DNA of 64,000 nt from Microbacterium sp. Marseille-Q6965 (lineage in GTDB: Bacteria > Actinomycetota > Actinomycetes > Actinomycetales > Microbacteriaceae), in the NCBI RefSeq assembly GCF_946151065.1, contig NZ_CAMGZA010000001.1, positions 744,001 through 808,000 of the forward strand, in the 5' to 3' direction. Under the pieces are notes generated by a model, which saw nothing but the letters and a program-made list of their open reading frames with translations, did not search any database and had not been told where the DNA came from. Shown here piece by piece: positions 29,181-37,963 of this stretch. Position 1 is the stretch's first letter. Each line of letters begins with the position of its first letter. Made by a program: the position numbers and the translations under genes.

Positions 29181-30338
29181 ATGCCGTTGACGACTCCAGC
29201 CACCTTCGCGGACCCCATCACAGGGCCCGACGCGTCGCCCCGCCCCTCGTTGCGCATCGGGATGGTGGCACCACCCTGGTTCTCGCTGCCACCCGCCGGA
29301 TACGGGGGGACCGAGGCGGTGGTCGCCGGCCTGGTCGACGCGCTCGTCGCGCGTGGCCACGAGGTCGTGCTCGTCGGCGCGGGGCGCAACGGCACGAAGG
29401 CGCAGGAGTTCCACGCGGCGTACGACACGCCGCCCACCTCGCGCCTCGGCGAGCCCGTGCCCGAGGCGATCGCCGCCGCATTCGCGCGCCGCGCGCTCGA
29501 GGAGGCCGGGGTGGATGTCGTCCACGACAACACGCTGTGCGGCCCCCTGCTCGCCGGCGGGCGCGCGGCGCCCACGGTCGTCACGATGCACGGACCGGTG
29601 TCGGGCGAGAACGGGCGCTACCACGAGCTACTCGAGCGCAGCGTCTCGGTCGTCGCGATCTCCGACGCGCAGCGACGCGCGAACCCGCGGATCAACTGGT
29701 GCGGCACCGTCCACAACGCGATCGACGTCGCATCGTTCCCGATGCGCGAGCGCAAGGACGACTTCCTCCTCTGGATCGGTCGATTCAGCCCCGACAAGGC
29801 GCCGCATCTCGCGATCGACGCGGCACGGGCGGCCGGCCGTCGCGTCGTGCTGGCGGGCAAGCTCAACGAGAGCGCCGAGCACGCCTACTTCGACGCCGAG
29901 ATCCGGCCGCGATTGGGCCGGGGCGCGGAGTACGTCGGCGAGGCCGACGCGTCCCTGAAGCGCGAGCTGTTCGCCGCGGCGCGCGCGCTGATCTTCCCCA
30001 TCCAGTGGGAGGAGCCGTTCGGGATGGTCATGGTCGAGGCGCTGGCATGCGGCACACCGGTCGTCGCCACCCGTCGGGGCAGCGTGCCCGAGGTGGTGGA
30101 CCATGACCGTACGGGCATCATCGTCGACCGCGATGCGGACGCGCGTGGTCTCGCGGATGCCATCGTGGCCGCGGAGGGCCTGGATCCTCACGAGTGCCGA
30201 CGGCAGGCCGAGCAGCGCTTCGACCTTGCGGTGATGGCGGAGGGCTACGAGCGCGTGTATCGCGCCCTGGTCGAGCCCATCGAGCCCCTCGACCTGTACG
30301 GCGAGGGGCGCGACGCCGCCGGTCTCGTCGCCGCCTGA
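29181..30338 (+). CDS. Glycosyltransferase family 4
   Basis: A 385-residue GT-B glycosyltransferase. The N-terminal domain opens LRIGMVAPPWFSLPPAGYGGTEAVVAGLVDAL near 23; the C-terminal nucleotide-sugar domain has LLWIGRFSPDKAPHLAI and the retaining-enzyme EX7E motif in WEEPFGMVMVEALACGTPVV near 310-330. Acceptor and sugar are unknown. The start at 29181 has GGGAGG 5 nt upstream. It diverges from the HspR-like gene, whose product may control it. A hairpin terminator follows the stop. Confidence 0.9.
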   Translation: MPLTTPATFADPITGPDASPRPSLRIGMVAPPWFSLPPAGYGGTEAVVAGLVDALVARGHEVVLVGAGRNGTKAQEFHAAYDTPPTSRLGEPVPEAIAAAFARRALEEAGVDVVHDNTLCGPLLAGGRAAPTVVTMHGPVSGENGRYHELLERSVSVVAISDAQRRANPRINWCGTVHNAIDVASFPMRERKDDFLLWIGRFSPDKAPHLAIDAARAAGRRVVLAGKLNESAEHAYFDAEIRPRLGRGAEYVGEADASLKRELFAAARALIFPIQWEEPFGMVMVEALACGTPVVATRRGSVPEVVDHDRTGIIVDRDADARGLADAIVAAEGLDPHECRRQAEQRFDLAVMAEGYERVYRALVEPIEPLDLYGEGRDAAGLVAA

Positions 30339-30355
30339 GCGGTCGAGGGAACGAG

Positions 30356-30384
30356 AAGGCGCCGGGGACTCCCCCCGGCGCCTT
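30356..30384. terminator. Bidirectional-looking hairpin between glycosyltransferase and pfkA
   Basis: A 12-bp perfect stem (AAGGCGCCGGGG with CCCCGGCGCCTT) and a 5-nt loop between two convergent genes. Short T or A tracts flank both sides. Confidence 0.75.
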
Positions 30385-30416
30385 TCCCGTCCCGCCCCGC
30401 AGTCGACGCGGAGCGC

Positions 30417-31445
30417 TCAGCCGAAGAGCGCCGAGGCCTCCTCGTAGCGCGACAGGGGCACCGTGTTCAGCTCGCCCAGCGCATCCTGGAACGGCACCCG
30501 CACGATGTCCGTTCCCTGCATGGCGACCATCTGGCCCCAGGCGCCGTCCACGACCGCGTCGATCGCGTGCAGACCGAGACGCGTGGCGAGCACCCGGTCG
30601 AATCCCGAGGGCGCGCCGCCGCGCTGGATGTGGCCGAGCACGGTCGCCCTCGTCTCGATGCCCGTCTTCTCCTCGATCAGCGGAGCGAGCACCTCGCCGA
30701 TGCCGCCGAGGCGCGGGCGGTTGAAGGCGTCGAGCCCCTTGTCGCTGTACGCCTCCTCCTGGCCCTTCAACTTGAACCCCTCGGCAACGACGACGAGCGG
30801 CGCACGGCCGCGGTCGTGCGCCGAGATCACCTGCTCGCAGATCTCGTCGATCGACAGCGGCACCTCGGGGATGCAGATGATGTGCGCCCCGGCGGCCATG
30901 CCCGAGTGCAGCGCGATCCACCCGACGTGCCGGCCCATGACCTCCGCCACCATGCATCGCTGGTGCGAGTCGCCGGTGGTGCGTAGGCGATCCATCGCCT
31001 CCGTCGCGATGTTCACAGCCGTGTCGAAGCCGAACGAATAGTCGGTCGCGCGCAGGTCGTTGTCGATCGTCTTCGGCACGCCCAGCACGTTGATGCCGTC
31101 GTTGTAGAGCCGCTGAGCGGCCGCCAGGGTGCCCTCTCCGCCGATGGCGATGATCCCGTCGATGCGGTGCCCGTAGAGCGTCTTCGCGATGTTCTCCGGG
31201 CCACCGCGCTCGCCCTCGTAGGGATTCGTGCGGCTCGTGCCGAGGATCGTGCCGCCGACCTTCGACAGGCCCTTCACCTCGTGCCGCGTGAGCGGGAGGA
31301 AGTCGGCGTCGACGAGGCCGCGCCAGCCGTCCCGGATGCCGACGAACTCGATGCCGTAGGTCTCGGTGCCCTTCAGCACGGCACCGCGGATGACCGCGTT
31401 CAGGCCGGGGCAGTCGCCGCCGGAGGTCAGGATTCCGATCTTCAT
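30417..31445 (-). CDS. pfkA: 6-phosphofructokinase, Group III PfkA
   Basis: 342 residues. It carries LTSGGDCPGLNAVIRG (N-terminal phosphate loop), IIAIGGEGTLAAAQ, PKTIDNDL with the catalytic aspartates, MGRHVGWIA and LGHIQRGGAPSGFDR. The glycine in GGEGT at the position that discriminates phosphoryl donors favours ATP over pyrophosphate, while the lysine in PKTIDND is shared with PPi-type enzymes, as in actinobacterial Group III. It phosphorylates fructose-6-phosphate in glycolysis. The ATG overlaps the stop of an upstream 20-codon ORF with the same MKIG start, which may couple translation. Confidence 0.93.
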   Translation of the reverse strand: MKIGILTSGGDCPGLNAVIRGAVLKGTETYGIEFVGIRDGWRGLVDADFLPLTRHEVKGLSKVGGTILGTSRTNPYEGERGGPENIAKTLYGHRIDGIIAIGGEGTLAAAQRLYNDGINVLGVPKTIDNDLRATDYSFGFDTAVNIATEAMDRLRTTGDSHQRCMVAEVMGRHVGWIALHSGMAAGAHIICIPEVPLSIDEICEQVISAHDRGRAPLVVVAEGFKLKGQEEAYSDKGLDAFNRPRLGGIGEVLAPLIEEKTGIETRATVLGHIQRGGAPSGFDRVLATRLGLHAIDAVVDGAWGQMVAMQGTDIVRVPFQDALGELNTVPLSRYEEASALFG

Positions 31446-31504
31446 GCGCGCCCCACAGCCGTTCGGGTCGACTGCCGCACGCAGGTGACGTTTCCGATCT
31501 TCAT
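31442..31504 (-). CDS. Putative 20-residue leader peptide overlapping the pfkA start
   Basis: ATG at 31502-31504 opens MKIGNVTCVRQSTRTAVGRA and ends in a TGA whose bases overlap the pfkA ATG (ATGA at 31442-31445). A TAGGCT box lies 6 nt before this ATG, the spacing seen at other leaderless starts here, whereas pfkA itself has only a weak Shine-Dalgarno. The first four codons repeat the pfkA start (MKIG). It may drive coupled translation of pfkA or be chance; there is no proof of expression. Confidence 0.45.
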   Translation of the reverse strand: MKIGNVTCVRQSTRTAVGRA

Positions 31505-31569
31505 GGCGCCAGCCTAGAGCCTTCGTCGCCGCCCCGGGCGCCGCTCGCGGCCCCCGGAACGGCGCTCGG

Positions 31570-33720
31570 TCACTCGCCGCCGAGCGCCTCGCGGGTGAGG
31601 TGCATGAGGGCGGCCAGCTGCACCGATTCGCTCGCCGCCTCGTCGGTCGCCTCGCCGTCCAGCGCGCGGGCCGCGAGGCCCTGCTTCTGGTCGATGAGCT
31701 CCGCGATCTTGGCGTCGATCGTGTGCGCGGCGATGATCCGCCATGCGGTGACCGGCTCGTCCTGGCCGATGCGGTGCACGCGGTCAATCGCCTGCGTCTG
31801 CTCGGCCGCCGTCCAGCTCAGCTCGGCCAGCACGACGTTCGACGCCACCTGCAGGTTCACGCCGACGCCCGCGGCCGTCAGCGAGCAGACGGCGATGCCG
31901 ACGGCGGGGTCGTTCACGAACGCGTCGATCGCCTCCTGGCGGGCCGTGGATGTCTGGTCGCCGCGGATCGAGACCGCGCGGATGCCGTTGGCGGCGAACA
32001 GCGCCTCGGCCTGGTCCATGACGTCGATGTGCTTGGCGAAGAACACGACCTTGCCCACCGAGCGCTGCAGCTGCGCGGCGTAGTCCGCGGCCAGCCCGGC
32101 CTTCGCCTGGCCGATGCGGCGCACCATGGCGAAGACGTTGTCGCCCTCGGCGCCGGCGGCCTTGGACTCGTCCAGCTCGCCCTGTGCCACGAGGCGCACG
32201 ATGTCGTCGTCGATCTCGCCCGGCTGGAGCCCGCGATCCCCGCGCGCCTCGACGATGCGCCGATACCGCGCCGCCAGGCGCTCGGCCAGCTGCCGCTCCG
32301 CCTCGCGGATGCCGCGGCCGAACTCGTCGTCCAACTGCACCGGCATGTCGGCGATGAGCTTGTCGGGCAGGTCGCTCGCGACGTCCTTCTTGCGACGCCG
32401 GACGATGCCCATCGAGATCACCGCGTCGCGCGCCTCGGGGTAGAACGCCTTGTCGGCGGGAGTGAGCCCGGTGCCGTCGAGCTTCTCCATGAGCTCGGGG
32501 CCGGGCTTCTCGCCGTTGGTCCAGCCGAGGAAGCGCCAGATCGCGTCGAAGTCCTCGACATCGTTGATGAGGGGCGTGCCCGTCAGCGCCATGAGCAGCG
32601 GCCGGCCACCCGGGGTCGTCTCGCGGACGCGCTGGGCAAGGGCGAGCACGTTCTGGGACCGCTGCGACGAGAGGTTCTTGATGAAGTGGGCCTCGTCCAC
32701 CACCATGCCGCGCAGCCCGATGGCGCCGAGCCAGCCGATGTGCCGATCGAGGATCTCGTAGTTGACGATGAACACGTCGGCGAAGGCGTCGACGTCGTTG
32801 CCGTCGCCGTTGATCACCGTCGCGCGGCGCTGCGGCGTCCAGCGCTCCACCTCGCGCGCCCAGTTCATCTTCACGACGTTGGGCACGACGACGACCAGGG
32901 GGTAGGCGTTCGCGACGGACGCCGCAAGCACCGACTCGGCGGTCTTGCCGAGACCGGGCTCGTCGGCGAGCAGGAACGAGCGGTGGCCGGCGCGTACCGC
33001 CTCGAGGAAGCGCGCCTGGTGCACCATGACCTCGAGGCCCTTGGGCGAGACGCGGTCGAACTCGGGCACCGGCGGCAGCGGCATCGTGGCCGCTCCCCCG
33101 CCCGCGCCCATCTCGAACGCCTTGTACAGCGGGCCCATCAGCTCCCAGCCGTCCAGGCGGCGACGCGGCGTGGGGGCCGGCACGCGCGAGAGGTCGGGCG
33201 CGAGGAACGGGTTCGCGGCGATGCGCGACTCGATCTGCGGCGGCACGACGGCGCGCTCGGTGGCGACCTGAGGCACCATCGGCGGCACGACGACGGGCTT
33301 GGCATCCGAGATCACGAGCTCCTCAGGCGGAAGCTCGGCGCCCGACTCGAGCAGCCAGTCGCGCCGCATGCGCTGCGCGACGGGCGAGGTGGCGTGATCG
33401 GCCTCGAGCAGCTGAATGAGCGACGTGTCGCGGGCTGCGGTCTTGGCGAGGATCGTCGCCACCCCGTCGAGGCGCTTGAGCAGCTCGGCCCGCGCGGCAT
33501 CGGTCAGTTCGGGGTCGGCCTTGACCCTTGCGCGCTCCTCGCGCACGAGGAACGCGATCACCTGGAACTTGACGCGGTTCGTGGGGCCCAGCTTGTTGCG
33601 CTGGGCCTTGGCCTCGACCTCGCGCACCTTGCGGGCGAGGATCGGGATGAGAGGTGCCTCGTCGTCGCGTCGTGCGGACGAGGACGTCTTGCGCTGTCGC
33701 GCGGGTGCCGTGGTCGGCAT
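31570..33720 (-). CDS. SNF2-family DEAD/DEAH-box helicase
   Basis: 716 residues. A basic N-terminus and a helical region of unknown fold (about 30-230) precede a SWI2/SNF2 ATPase: LLADEPGLGKTAESVLAAS (Walker A, about 255), VVDEAHFIKN (DEAH, about 340), ALTGTPLIND (motif III), and in the second RecA-like lobe VVFFAKHIDVMDQAE and QAIDRVHRIGQ (motif VI). Such proteins are dsDNA translocases that remodel protein-DNA complexes. No methylase, nuclease or Z1-type defence partner is adjacent, so it is more likely a housekeeping remodeller than part of a defence island. AGGAGGA lies 4 nt before the start. Confidence 0.9.
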   Translation of the reverse strand: MPTTAPARQRKTSSSARRDDEAPLIPILARKVREVEAKAQRNKLGPTNRVKFQVIAFLVREERARVKADPELTDAARAELLKRLDGVATILAKTAARDTSLIQLLEADHATSPVAQRMRRDWLLESGAELPPEELVISDAKPVVVPPMVPQVATERAVVPPQIESRIAANPFLAPDLSRVPAPTPRRRLDGWELMGPLYKAFEMGAGGGAATMPLPPVPEFDRVSPKGLEVMVHQARFLEAVRAGHRSFLLADEPGLGKTAESVLAASVANAYPLVVVVPNVVKMNWAREVERWTPQRRATVINGDGNDVDAFADVFIVNYEILDRHIGWLGAIGLRGMVVDEAHFIKNLSSQRSQNVLALAQRVRETTPGGRPLLMALTGTPLINDVEDFDAIWRFLGWTNGEKPGPELMEKLDGTGLTPADKAFYPEARDAVISMGIVRRRKKDVASDLPDKLIADMPVQLDDEFGRGIREAERQLAERLAARYRRIVEARGDRGLQPGEIDDDIVRLVAQGELDESKAAGAEGDNVFAMVRRIGQAKAGLAADYAAQLQRSVGKVVFFAKHIDVMDQAEALFAANGIRAVSIRGDQTSTARQEAIDAFVNDPAVGIAVCSLTAAGVGVNLQVASNVVLAELSWTAAEQTQAIDRVHRIGQDEPVTAWRIIAAHTIDAKIAELIDQKQGLAARALDGEATDEAASESVQLAALMHLTREALGGE

Positions 33721-33916
33721 GCTCCTCCTGAGCGTCGATGCGGCCGGTCGAGCGGCCGTTCGAAAGAATCGTGCGCCCCACGCGTGCCGAGGGATTTCGG
33801 ACGACCAGGACGGGTCCGGCCGGGGAGGCGCCGGCTCGCTCACCCGGCGCAGAGCGTCGAACGGATGGCGGCGAGCCGCTCTCAGTCTAGGGCATGGTCC
33901 TCGACAGGCACAGCAT

Positions 33917-33956
33917 GCGTCACGCCCCCGGCGGAACTCCGACGGGGGCGTGACGC
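33917..33956 (-). terminator. Hairpin downstream of copA
   Basis: A 14-bp perfect stem (GCGTCACGCCCCCG with CGGGGGCGTGACGC) and a 12-nt loop, 10 bp past the copA stop on the minus strand. Confidence 0.75.
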
Positions 33957-33966
33957 GGCGGCTCGC

Positions 33967-36192
33967 TCAGTGGAAGGCGCGCAGACGCAGGCTGTTCAGC
34001 ACGACGAACACGCTCGAGAACGCCATGGCGGCGCCCGCGATCATCGGGTTCAGCAGCCCCAGCGCAGCCAGCGGGATGGCGGCGACGTTGTAGCCGAAGG
34101 CCCAGAACAGGTTGCCCCGGATGATCGACATCATCCGGCGCGACAGGCGGACGGCATCGCCCACGGCGGCGAGCGATTCGCGCACGAGCGTGACGTCGCT
34201 CGCGTGCCGCGCCGCGTCCGTGCCGCCGCCCATCGCGATGCCGAGATCGGCCGCGGCCAGTGCGGCGGAATCGTTGATGCCGTCGCCGACCATCGCCACC
34301 CGGTGTCCGTTCGCCTGCAGCTCGCGGATGTGCGCGATCTTGTCCTCGGGCGACGCTCCCGCGACCACGCGATCGATGCCCACGCGGCCCGCGACGTCCT
34401 GCGCCACGCGCTCGTTGTCACCGGTCAGCAGCACGACGTCCACGCCCAGCCGGCGCAGGCTCGCCACCGCCTCCGCGCTGTCGTCGCGCACCGTGTCCGC
34501 AACGACGAGCACGCCACGCGCCGTGGGCGCCGTCTCGCGGGACGCGGGCCAACCGACCACCACCACGGTTCCCGCGGCCTCCTCGGCCGCCCGAGCGATG
34601 TCCTCGGAGATCCGTGCGCCGCGCTCTCGGGCGAACGAGAGACTGCCGGCGAAGACCTCTCGCCCGTCGACGCGCGCGGTGATGCCGCGCCCGGCGTGGC
34701 TGCGGAAGTCGGTGGCGACCCGCGCGTCGTCGGCGGCCGCCACGATCGCCCGGGCGATGGGGTGCTGCGAGCCCGACTCCGCGGCCGCGGCGAGCGCCAT
34801 CAGCTCCTCGCGCGTCGTGCCCTCGGCGGGCACCACCGCGTCGACCGTCATGCGGCCGCGCGTGACGGTCCCGGTCTTGTCGAGCACGACGGTGTCGATC
34901 CGACCGGCCGTCTCGATCGCCTCGGGTCCCGTGACGAGCACGCCCAGCTGCGCGCCACGGCCGGTGCCCACCAGGATCGCGACGGGCGTCGCCAGGCCCA
35001 GGGCGCACGGGCACGCGATGATCACGACGGCGATCGCCGCCGTGAGTGCCGCATCCACGCCGCCGCCGGCCAGCAGCCAGACGACGAGCGTCAGGATCGA
35101 CAGGGCGATCACGGCGGGCACGAACACCGCCGAGATGCGATCGGCGAGGCGCTGGACCCGCCCCTTGCCCGCCTGCGCGTCCTCGACGAGGCGCGCCATG
35201 TGCGCCAACCGGGTTGCGGAGCCCACCGCCGTCGCGCGCACGATCAGTCGGCCGTCCGTGGCGATCGTGCCACCGGTCACGTCCTCCCCGGGACCGGCGT
35301 GCACGGGCGCCGACTCGCCCGTGATCATGCTCGAATCCACGGCGGCGTCTCCGCTCACGATCACGCCGTCGGCGGCCACCCGCTCCCCCGGGCGTACGAC
35401 GAACAGGTCGCCGGTGCGGAGCCGCTCCACAGGTACCGTCTCACCGTCGCGTCCGTCCGCGCTGGCGAGCGTCACCTCGTCGGCGCCCAGCTCCATCAGC
35501 GCCCGCAGGGCGGCGCCTGCTCGCCGCTTGGAACGCTGCTCGATGAACCGGCCCAGCAACAGGAACACCGTCACGACGGCGGCGACCTCGACGTAAACGT
35601 GCCCGCCCGTGGCGGCCGCCCACGCGCTCCACAACAAGGCGGCAAGCGTGCCAAGGGTGATGAGGGTGTCCATCGTCATGGCACCGTGGCGCGCATTCGC
35701 GAACGTCGCGCGGTGGAACGGCCATCCTCCCCACAGCACGACCGGTGTCGCGAGCACCAGGGCCACCCACTCCCAGCCGGGGAACTGCAGCGGCATCAGC
35801 ATCGACAGTGCGAGGACGGGGACCGCGAGGATCCCGCTCACGATCAGGCGCGTGCGCAGCGGCGTCGCACCACGCGCGTCCTCCACATCGTGGGAGTGGC
35901 CGCCGTCGCCGGGGCCATGCGACGCGTGCTCGTGCCCGCCGTGCGCCTCGCGCGGCGCCGCGTCATCGCTGCGCACACGGGCGTCGTAACCGGCAGAGCG
36001 CACGGCCTCCACCAGCCGTTCGCCGTCGACGCCCTCCGGCGCGAACACCCGCGCCGATTCCGTGGCGAGGTTCACCGCCGCCTCCACGCCGGGAACCGCG
36101 CGCAGCCGCTTCTCCACGCGCGCCACGCAGCTGGCGCACGTCATGCCCTCGATGTCGAGGACGACGCCGCGGGTCTCGCTCATTCGATCCAT
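33967..36192 (-). CDS. copA: Copper-exporting P1B-type ATPase
   Basis: 741 residues. The N-terminal heavy-metal domain has GMTCASCVARVEKRL (about 17-31), then a His-rich linker (HGGHEHASHG, GGHSHD) and eight transmembrane helices. Motifs are TGESAP, the CPC copper site ACPCALGLATP, DKTGTVTRG with the phosphorylated aspartate, QHPIA, GDGINDSAAL, and the later copper ligands GYNVAAIP and MAFSSVF, all of the Cu(I) P1B-1 class. It exports cytosolic Cu(I). The start with AAGGAGG 5 nt upstream is MDRMSETRG; an upstream in-frame ATG overlaps that ribosome site. A CsoR-type palindrome lies 32 bp upstream. Confidence 0.96.
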   Translation of the reverse strand: MDRMSETRGVVLDIEGMTCASCVARVEKRLRAVPGVEAAVNLATESARVFAPEGVDGERLVEAVRSAGYDARVRSDDAAPREAHGGHEHASHGPGDGGHSHDVEDARGATPLRTRLIVSGILAVPVLALSMLMPLQFPGWEWVALVLATPVVLWGGWPFHRATFANARHGAMTMDTLITLGTLAALLWSAWAAATGGHVYVEVAAVVTVFLLLGRFIEQRSKRRAGAALRALMELGADEVTLASADGRDGETVPVERLRTGDLFVVRPGERVAADGVIVSGDAAVDSSMITGESAPVHAGPGEDVTGGTIATDGRLIVRATAVGSATRLAHMARLVEDAQAGKGRVQRLADRISAVFVPAVIALSILTLVVWLLAGGGVDAALTAAIAVVIIACPCALGLATPVAILVGTGRGAQLGVLVTGPEAIETAGRIDTVVLDKTGTVTRGRMTVDAVVPAEGTTREELMALAAAAESGSQHPIARAIVAAADDARVATDFRSHAGRGITARVDGREVFAGSLSFARERGARISEDIARAAEEAAGTVVVVGWPASRETAPTARGVLVVADTVRDDSAEAVASLRRLGVDVVLLTGDNERVAQDVAGRVGIDRVVAGASPEDKIAHIRELQANGHRVAMVGDGINDSAALAAADLGIAMGGGTDAARHASDVTLVRESLAAVGDAVRLSRRMMSIIRGNLFWAFGYNVAAIPLAALGLLNPMIAGAAMAFSSVFVVLNSLRLRAFH

Positions 36193-36223
36193 CTTGGCCT
36201 CCTTTGTCATCCCCACCAACAGC

Positions 36224-36240
36224 ATACCCCCCGGGGGTAT
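36224..36240. promoter_or_regulatory. CsoR-type copper operator upstream of copA
   Basis: ATACCCCCCGGGGGTAT is a perfect 17-bp palindrome (8-bp arms, one central base) matching the actinobacterial CsoR box (TACCC...GGGTA core). It sits in the 79-bp gap between divergent copA and deoC. A Cu(I)-loaded CsoR would release it and derepress copA. No csoR gene is in the window. Confidence 0.85.
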
Positions 36241-36271
36241 TCCGCCTGCCATCCCGGCGTACGCTGGAGGA

Positions 36272-36991
36272 ATGCCGGGCACCTACACCGAAGCGCAGAT
36301 CGCCGCGACCATCGACCACGCCGTCCTGAAGCCCGACTTCACGCGCGCCGACGTGGACCGCCAGCTCGACATCGCCGCGGAGTGGGGCGTGTGGAGCGCC
36401 TGCGTGCGCCCGTCGGACGTCGCCTACGCCGTGAACCGGCTCGACGGCTCCGGCGTGCGGGTCTGCACCGTCATCGGCTTCCCGCACGGGACGACGTCCA
36501 CTGCGACAAAGGTGGCGGAGCTGCGACGTGCCCAGGAGGACGGGGCCACGGAGTTCGACATGGTGCTGCACATCGGCGCCCTCCGCTCGGGCGAGGACGA
36601 TTACGTGCGCGACGACATCGCCGCCGTCGTCGAGGCCGCCGGCCCGTTCGTCAGCAAGGTGATCCTCGAGACGAGCTACCTCGATCAGGAGCAGATCGCG
36701 CGCGGTAGCCGACTCACCGAGGCGGGCGGCGCGACCTTCGTGAAGACCTCGACGGGCTTCGCGGGCGGCGGCGCGACGGTCGAGCACGTGCGGCTCATGC
36801 GCGAGAGCGTCTCTCCGGGCGTGCAGGTGAAGGCGTCCGGTGGCGTGCGCGGCCTCGACGCCGCGATCGCCATGCTCGACGCCGGCGCGACACGCCTCGG
36901 CACGAGCGCCACCGCCACCATTCTCGGCGAGCTGCGCGCCCGGCTGACCGGCGAGGAGTCGTCGGGCGCCGAGGACGTCAGCTCCTACTGA
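36272..36991 (+). CDS. deoC: Deoxyribose-phosphate aldolase
   Basis: 239 residues. The active-site lysines lie in ATFVKTSTGFAGGGA and VQVKASGGVRG, and the general-acid/base aspartate in EFDMVLHIG. It cleaves 2-deoxyribose-5-phosphate to acetaldehyde and glyceraldehyde-3-phosphate in deoxynucleoside catabolism. GGAGG lies only one base before the ATG, too near to act as a Shine-Dalgarno, whereas TACGCT lies 6 nt before it, so the mRNA is probably leaderless. Monocistronic, convergent with ribF. Confidence 0.95.
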   Translation: MPGTYTEAQIAATIDHAVLKPDFTRADVDRQLDIAAEWGVWSACVRPSDVAYAVNRLDGSGVRVCTVIGFPHGTTSTATKVAELRRAQEDGATEFDMVLHIGALRSGEDDYVRDDIAAVVEAAGPFVSKVILETSYLDQEQIARGSRLTEAGGATFVKTSTGFAGGGATVEHVRLMRESVSPGVQVKASGGVRGLDAAIAMLDAGATRLGTSATATILGELRARLTGEESSGAEDVSSY

Positions 36992-37006
36992 TCCCCCACC
37001 GAACAC

Positions 37007-37963
37007 TCACCCCTGCAAGATGCGGCGCGTGCGGGCGACGTCGTCGCTCATCTGAGCGATGAGCGCGTCCACCCCGTCGAACGCCACCATGCCCCGCAGG
37101 CGCTCCTGGAAGAGCACGTCCACCCGCACGTCGTAGAGATCGAGGTCGGTCTGGTCCAGCACGTACGCCTCGACCTGCGACGCGTCCACGTCGCCGAACG
37201 TGGGGTTCGCGCCGACCGAGATCGCCGCCGGGTACCGCCCGGCGGCCTGGCCCTCGGGCGCCCGCACAACGAGCCACCCGGCGTACACGCCGTCCGCCGG
37301 CACGAAGCCCTCGGCATCGGGCGAGAGGTTCGCCGTCGGGAAGCCGAGCTCGCGGCCGCGCTTGAGCCCGTGCACCACCTCGCCCGACACCGCCGGCAGC
37401 CGCCCGAGCAGCGTGGCGGCGCGGCTCACGTCACCCTGTGTGAGCAGCTCCCGAATCCACGTCGACGACACGCGCCGGCCGTCCTCGGCGCTCGCGATGT
37501 CATCGATCACGTCGACCGTGAAGCCGTGCTCGCCACCGAGGCGCTCCAGCAGCGCGACGTCGCCGGCGCCGGCGCGGCCGAAGCGGAAGTCGCGCCCCAC
37601 GAGCACCCGTCGGGCTCGCAGGGCGCCCACGAGCACGCGCCGCACGAAGTCCCCGGCGTCCTCGGCCGCGAGCGCTTCGTCGAAGCGCAGCATGAGGGCG
37701 GCATCCAGTCCGGTGCCGGCGAGCAACTCGACCTTCTGGCGATTGCCCACGAGCGGACGAGGGCAGCGCTGGGGCGCGAGCAGCGCCAGCGGATTCCGAT
37801 CGAAGGTGACCGCCACGCTGCGCAGCCCGCTGCTCGCGGCGGCGGCGATCATGCGCTCGATGATCGCTCGATGGCCGGCGTGCACGCCGTCGAACTTGCC
37901 GATCGCGACGATCGACTGGCCGAAGTCCGGCGGGATCTGCGACGGATCCTCGAACAGGATCAT
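37007..37963 (-). CDS. ribF: Bifunctional riboflavin kinase/FAD synthetase
   Basis: 318 residues. The N-terminal FAD synthetase (nucleotidyltransferase) domain (about 1-180) has IVAIGKFDGVHAGHRAII (HxGH-like site) and RRVSSTWIRELL. The C-terminal riboflavin kinase domain (about 190-315) has GLKRGRELGFPTANL and VGANPTFGD. It makes FMN and FAD from riboflavin. The ATG overlaps the stop of the preceding membrane-protein gene by 4 bp. ribF sits downstream of truB in the translation cluster, as in many bacteria. Confidence 0.95.
   Translation of the reverse strand: MILFEDPSQIPPDFGQSIVAIGKFDGVHAGHRAIIERMIAAAASSGLRSVAVTFDRNPLALLAPQRCPRPLVGNRQKVELLAGTGLDAALMLRFDEALAAEDAGDFVRRVLVGALRARRVLVGRDFRFGRAGAGDVALLERLGGEHGFTVDVIDDIASAEDGRRVSSTWIRELLTQGDVSRAATLLGRLPAVSGEVVHGLKRGRELGFPTANLSPDAEGFVPADGVYAGWLVVRAPEGQAAGRYPAAISVGANPTFGDVDASQVEAYVLDQTDLDLYDVRVDVLFQERLRGMVAFDGVDALIAQMSDDVARTRRILQG

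Noticed and set aside
36264..36271. GGAGG as the Shine-Dalgarno of deoC
   Set aside because: Only one base separates it from the ATG; the TACGCT box six bases upstream explains the start better as a leaderless message.
31600..36708. A 1702-codon open frame on the plus strand
   Set aside because: It is antisense to the SNF2 helicase and copA and in part covers deoC in another frame. Composition is His/Arg/Val-rich without domains; both opposing genes have complete family motifs.
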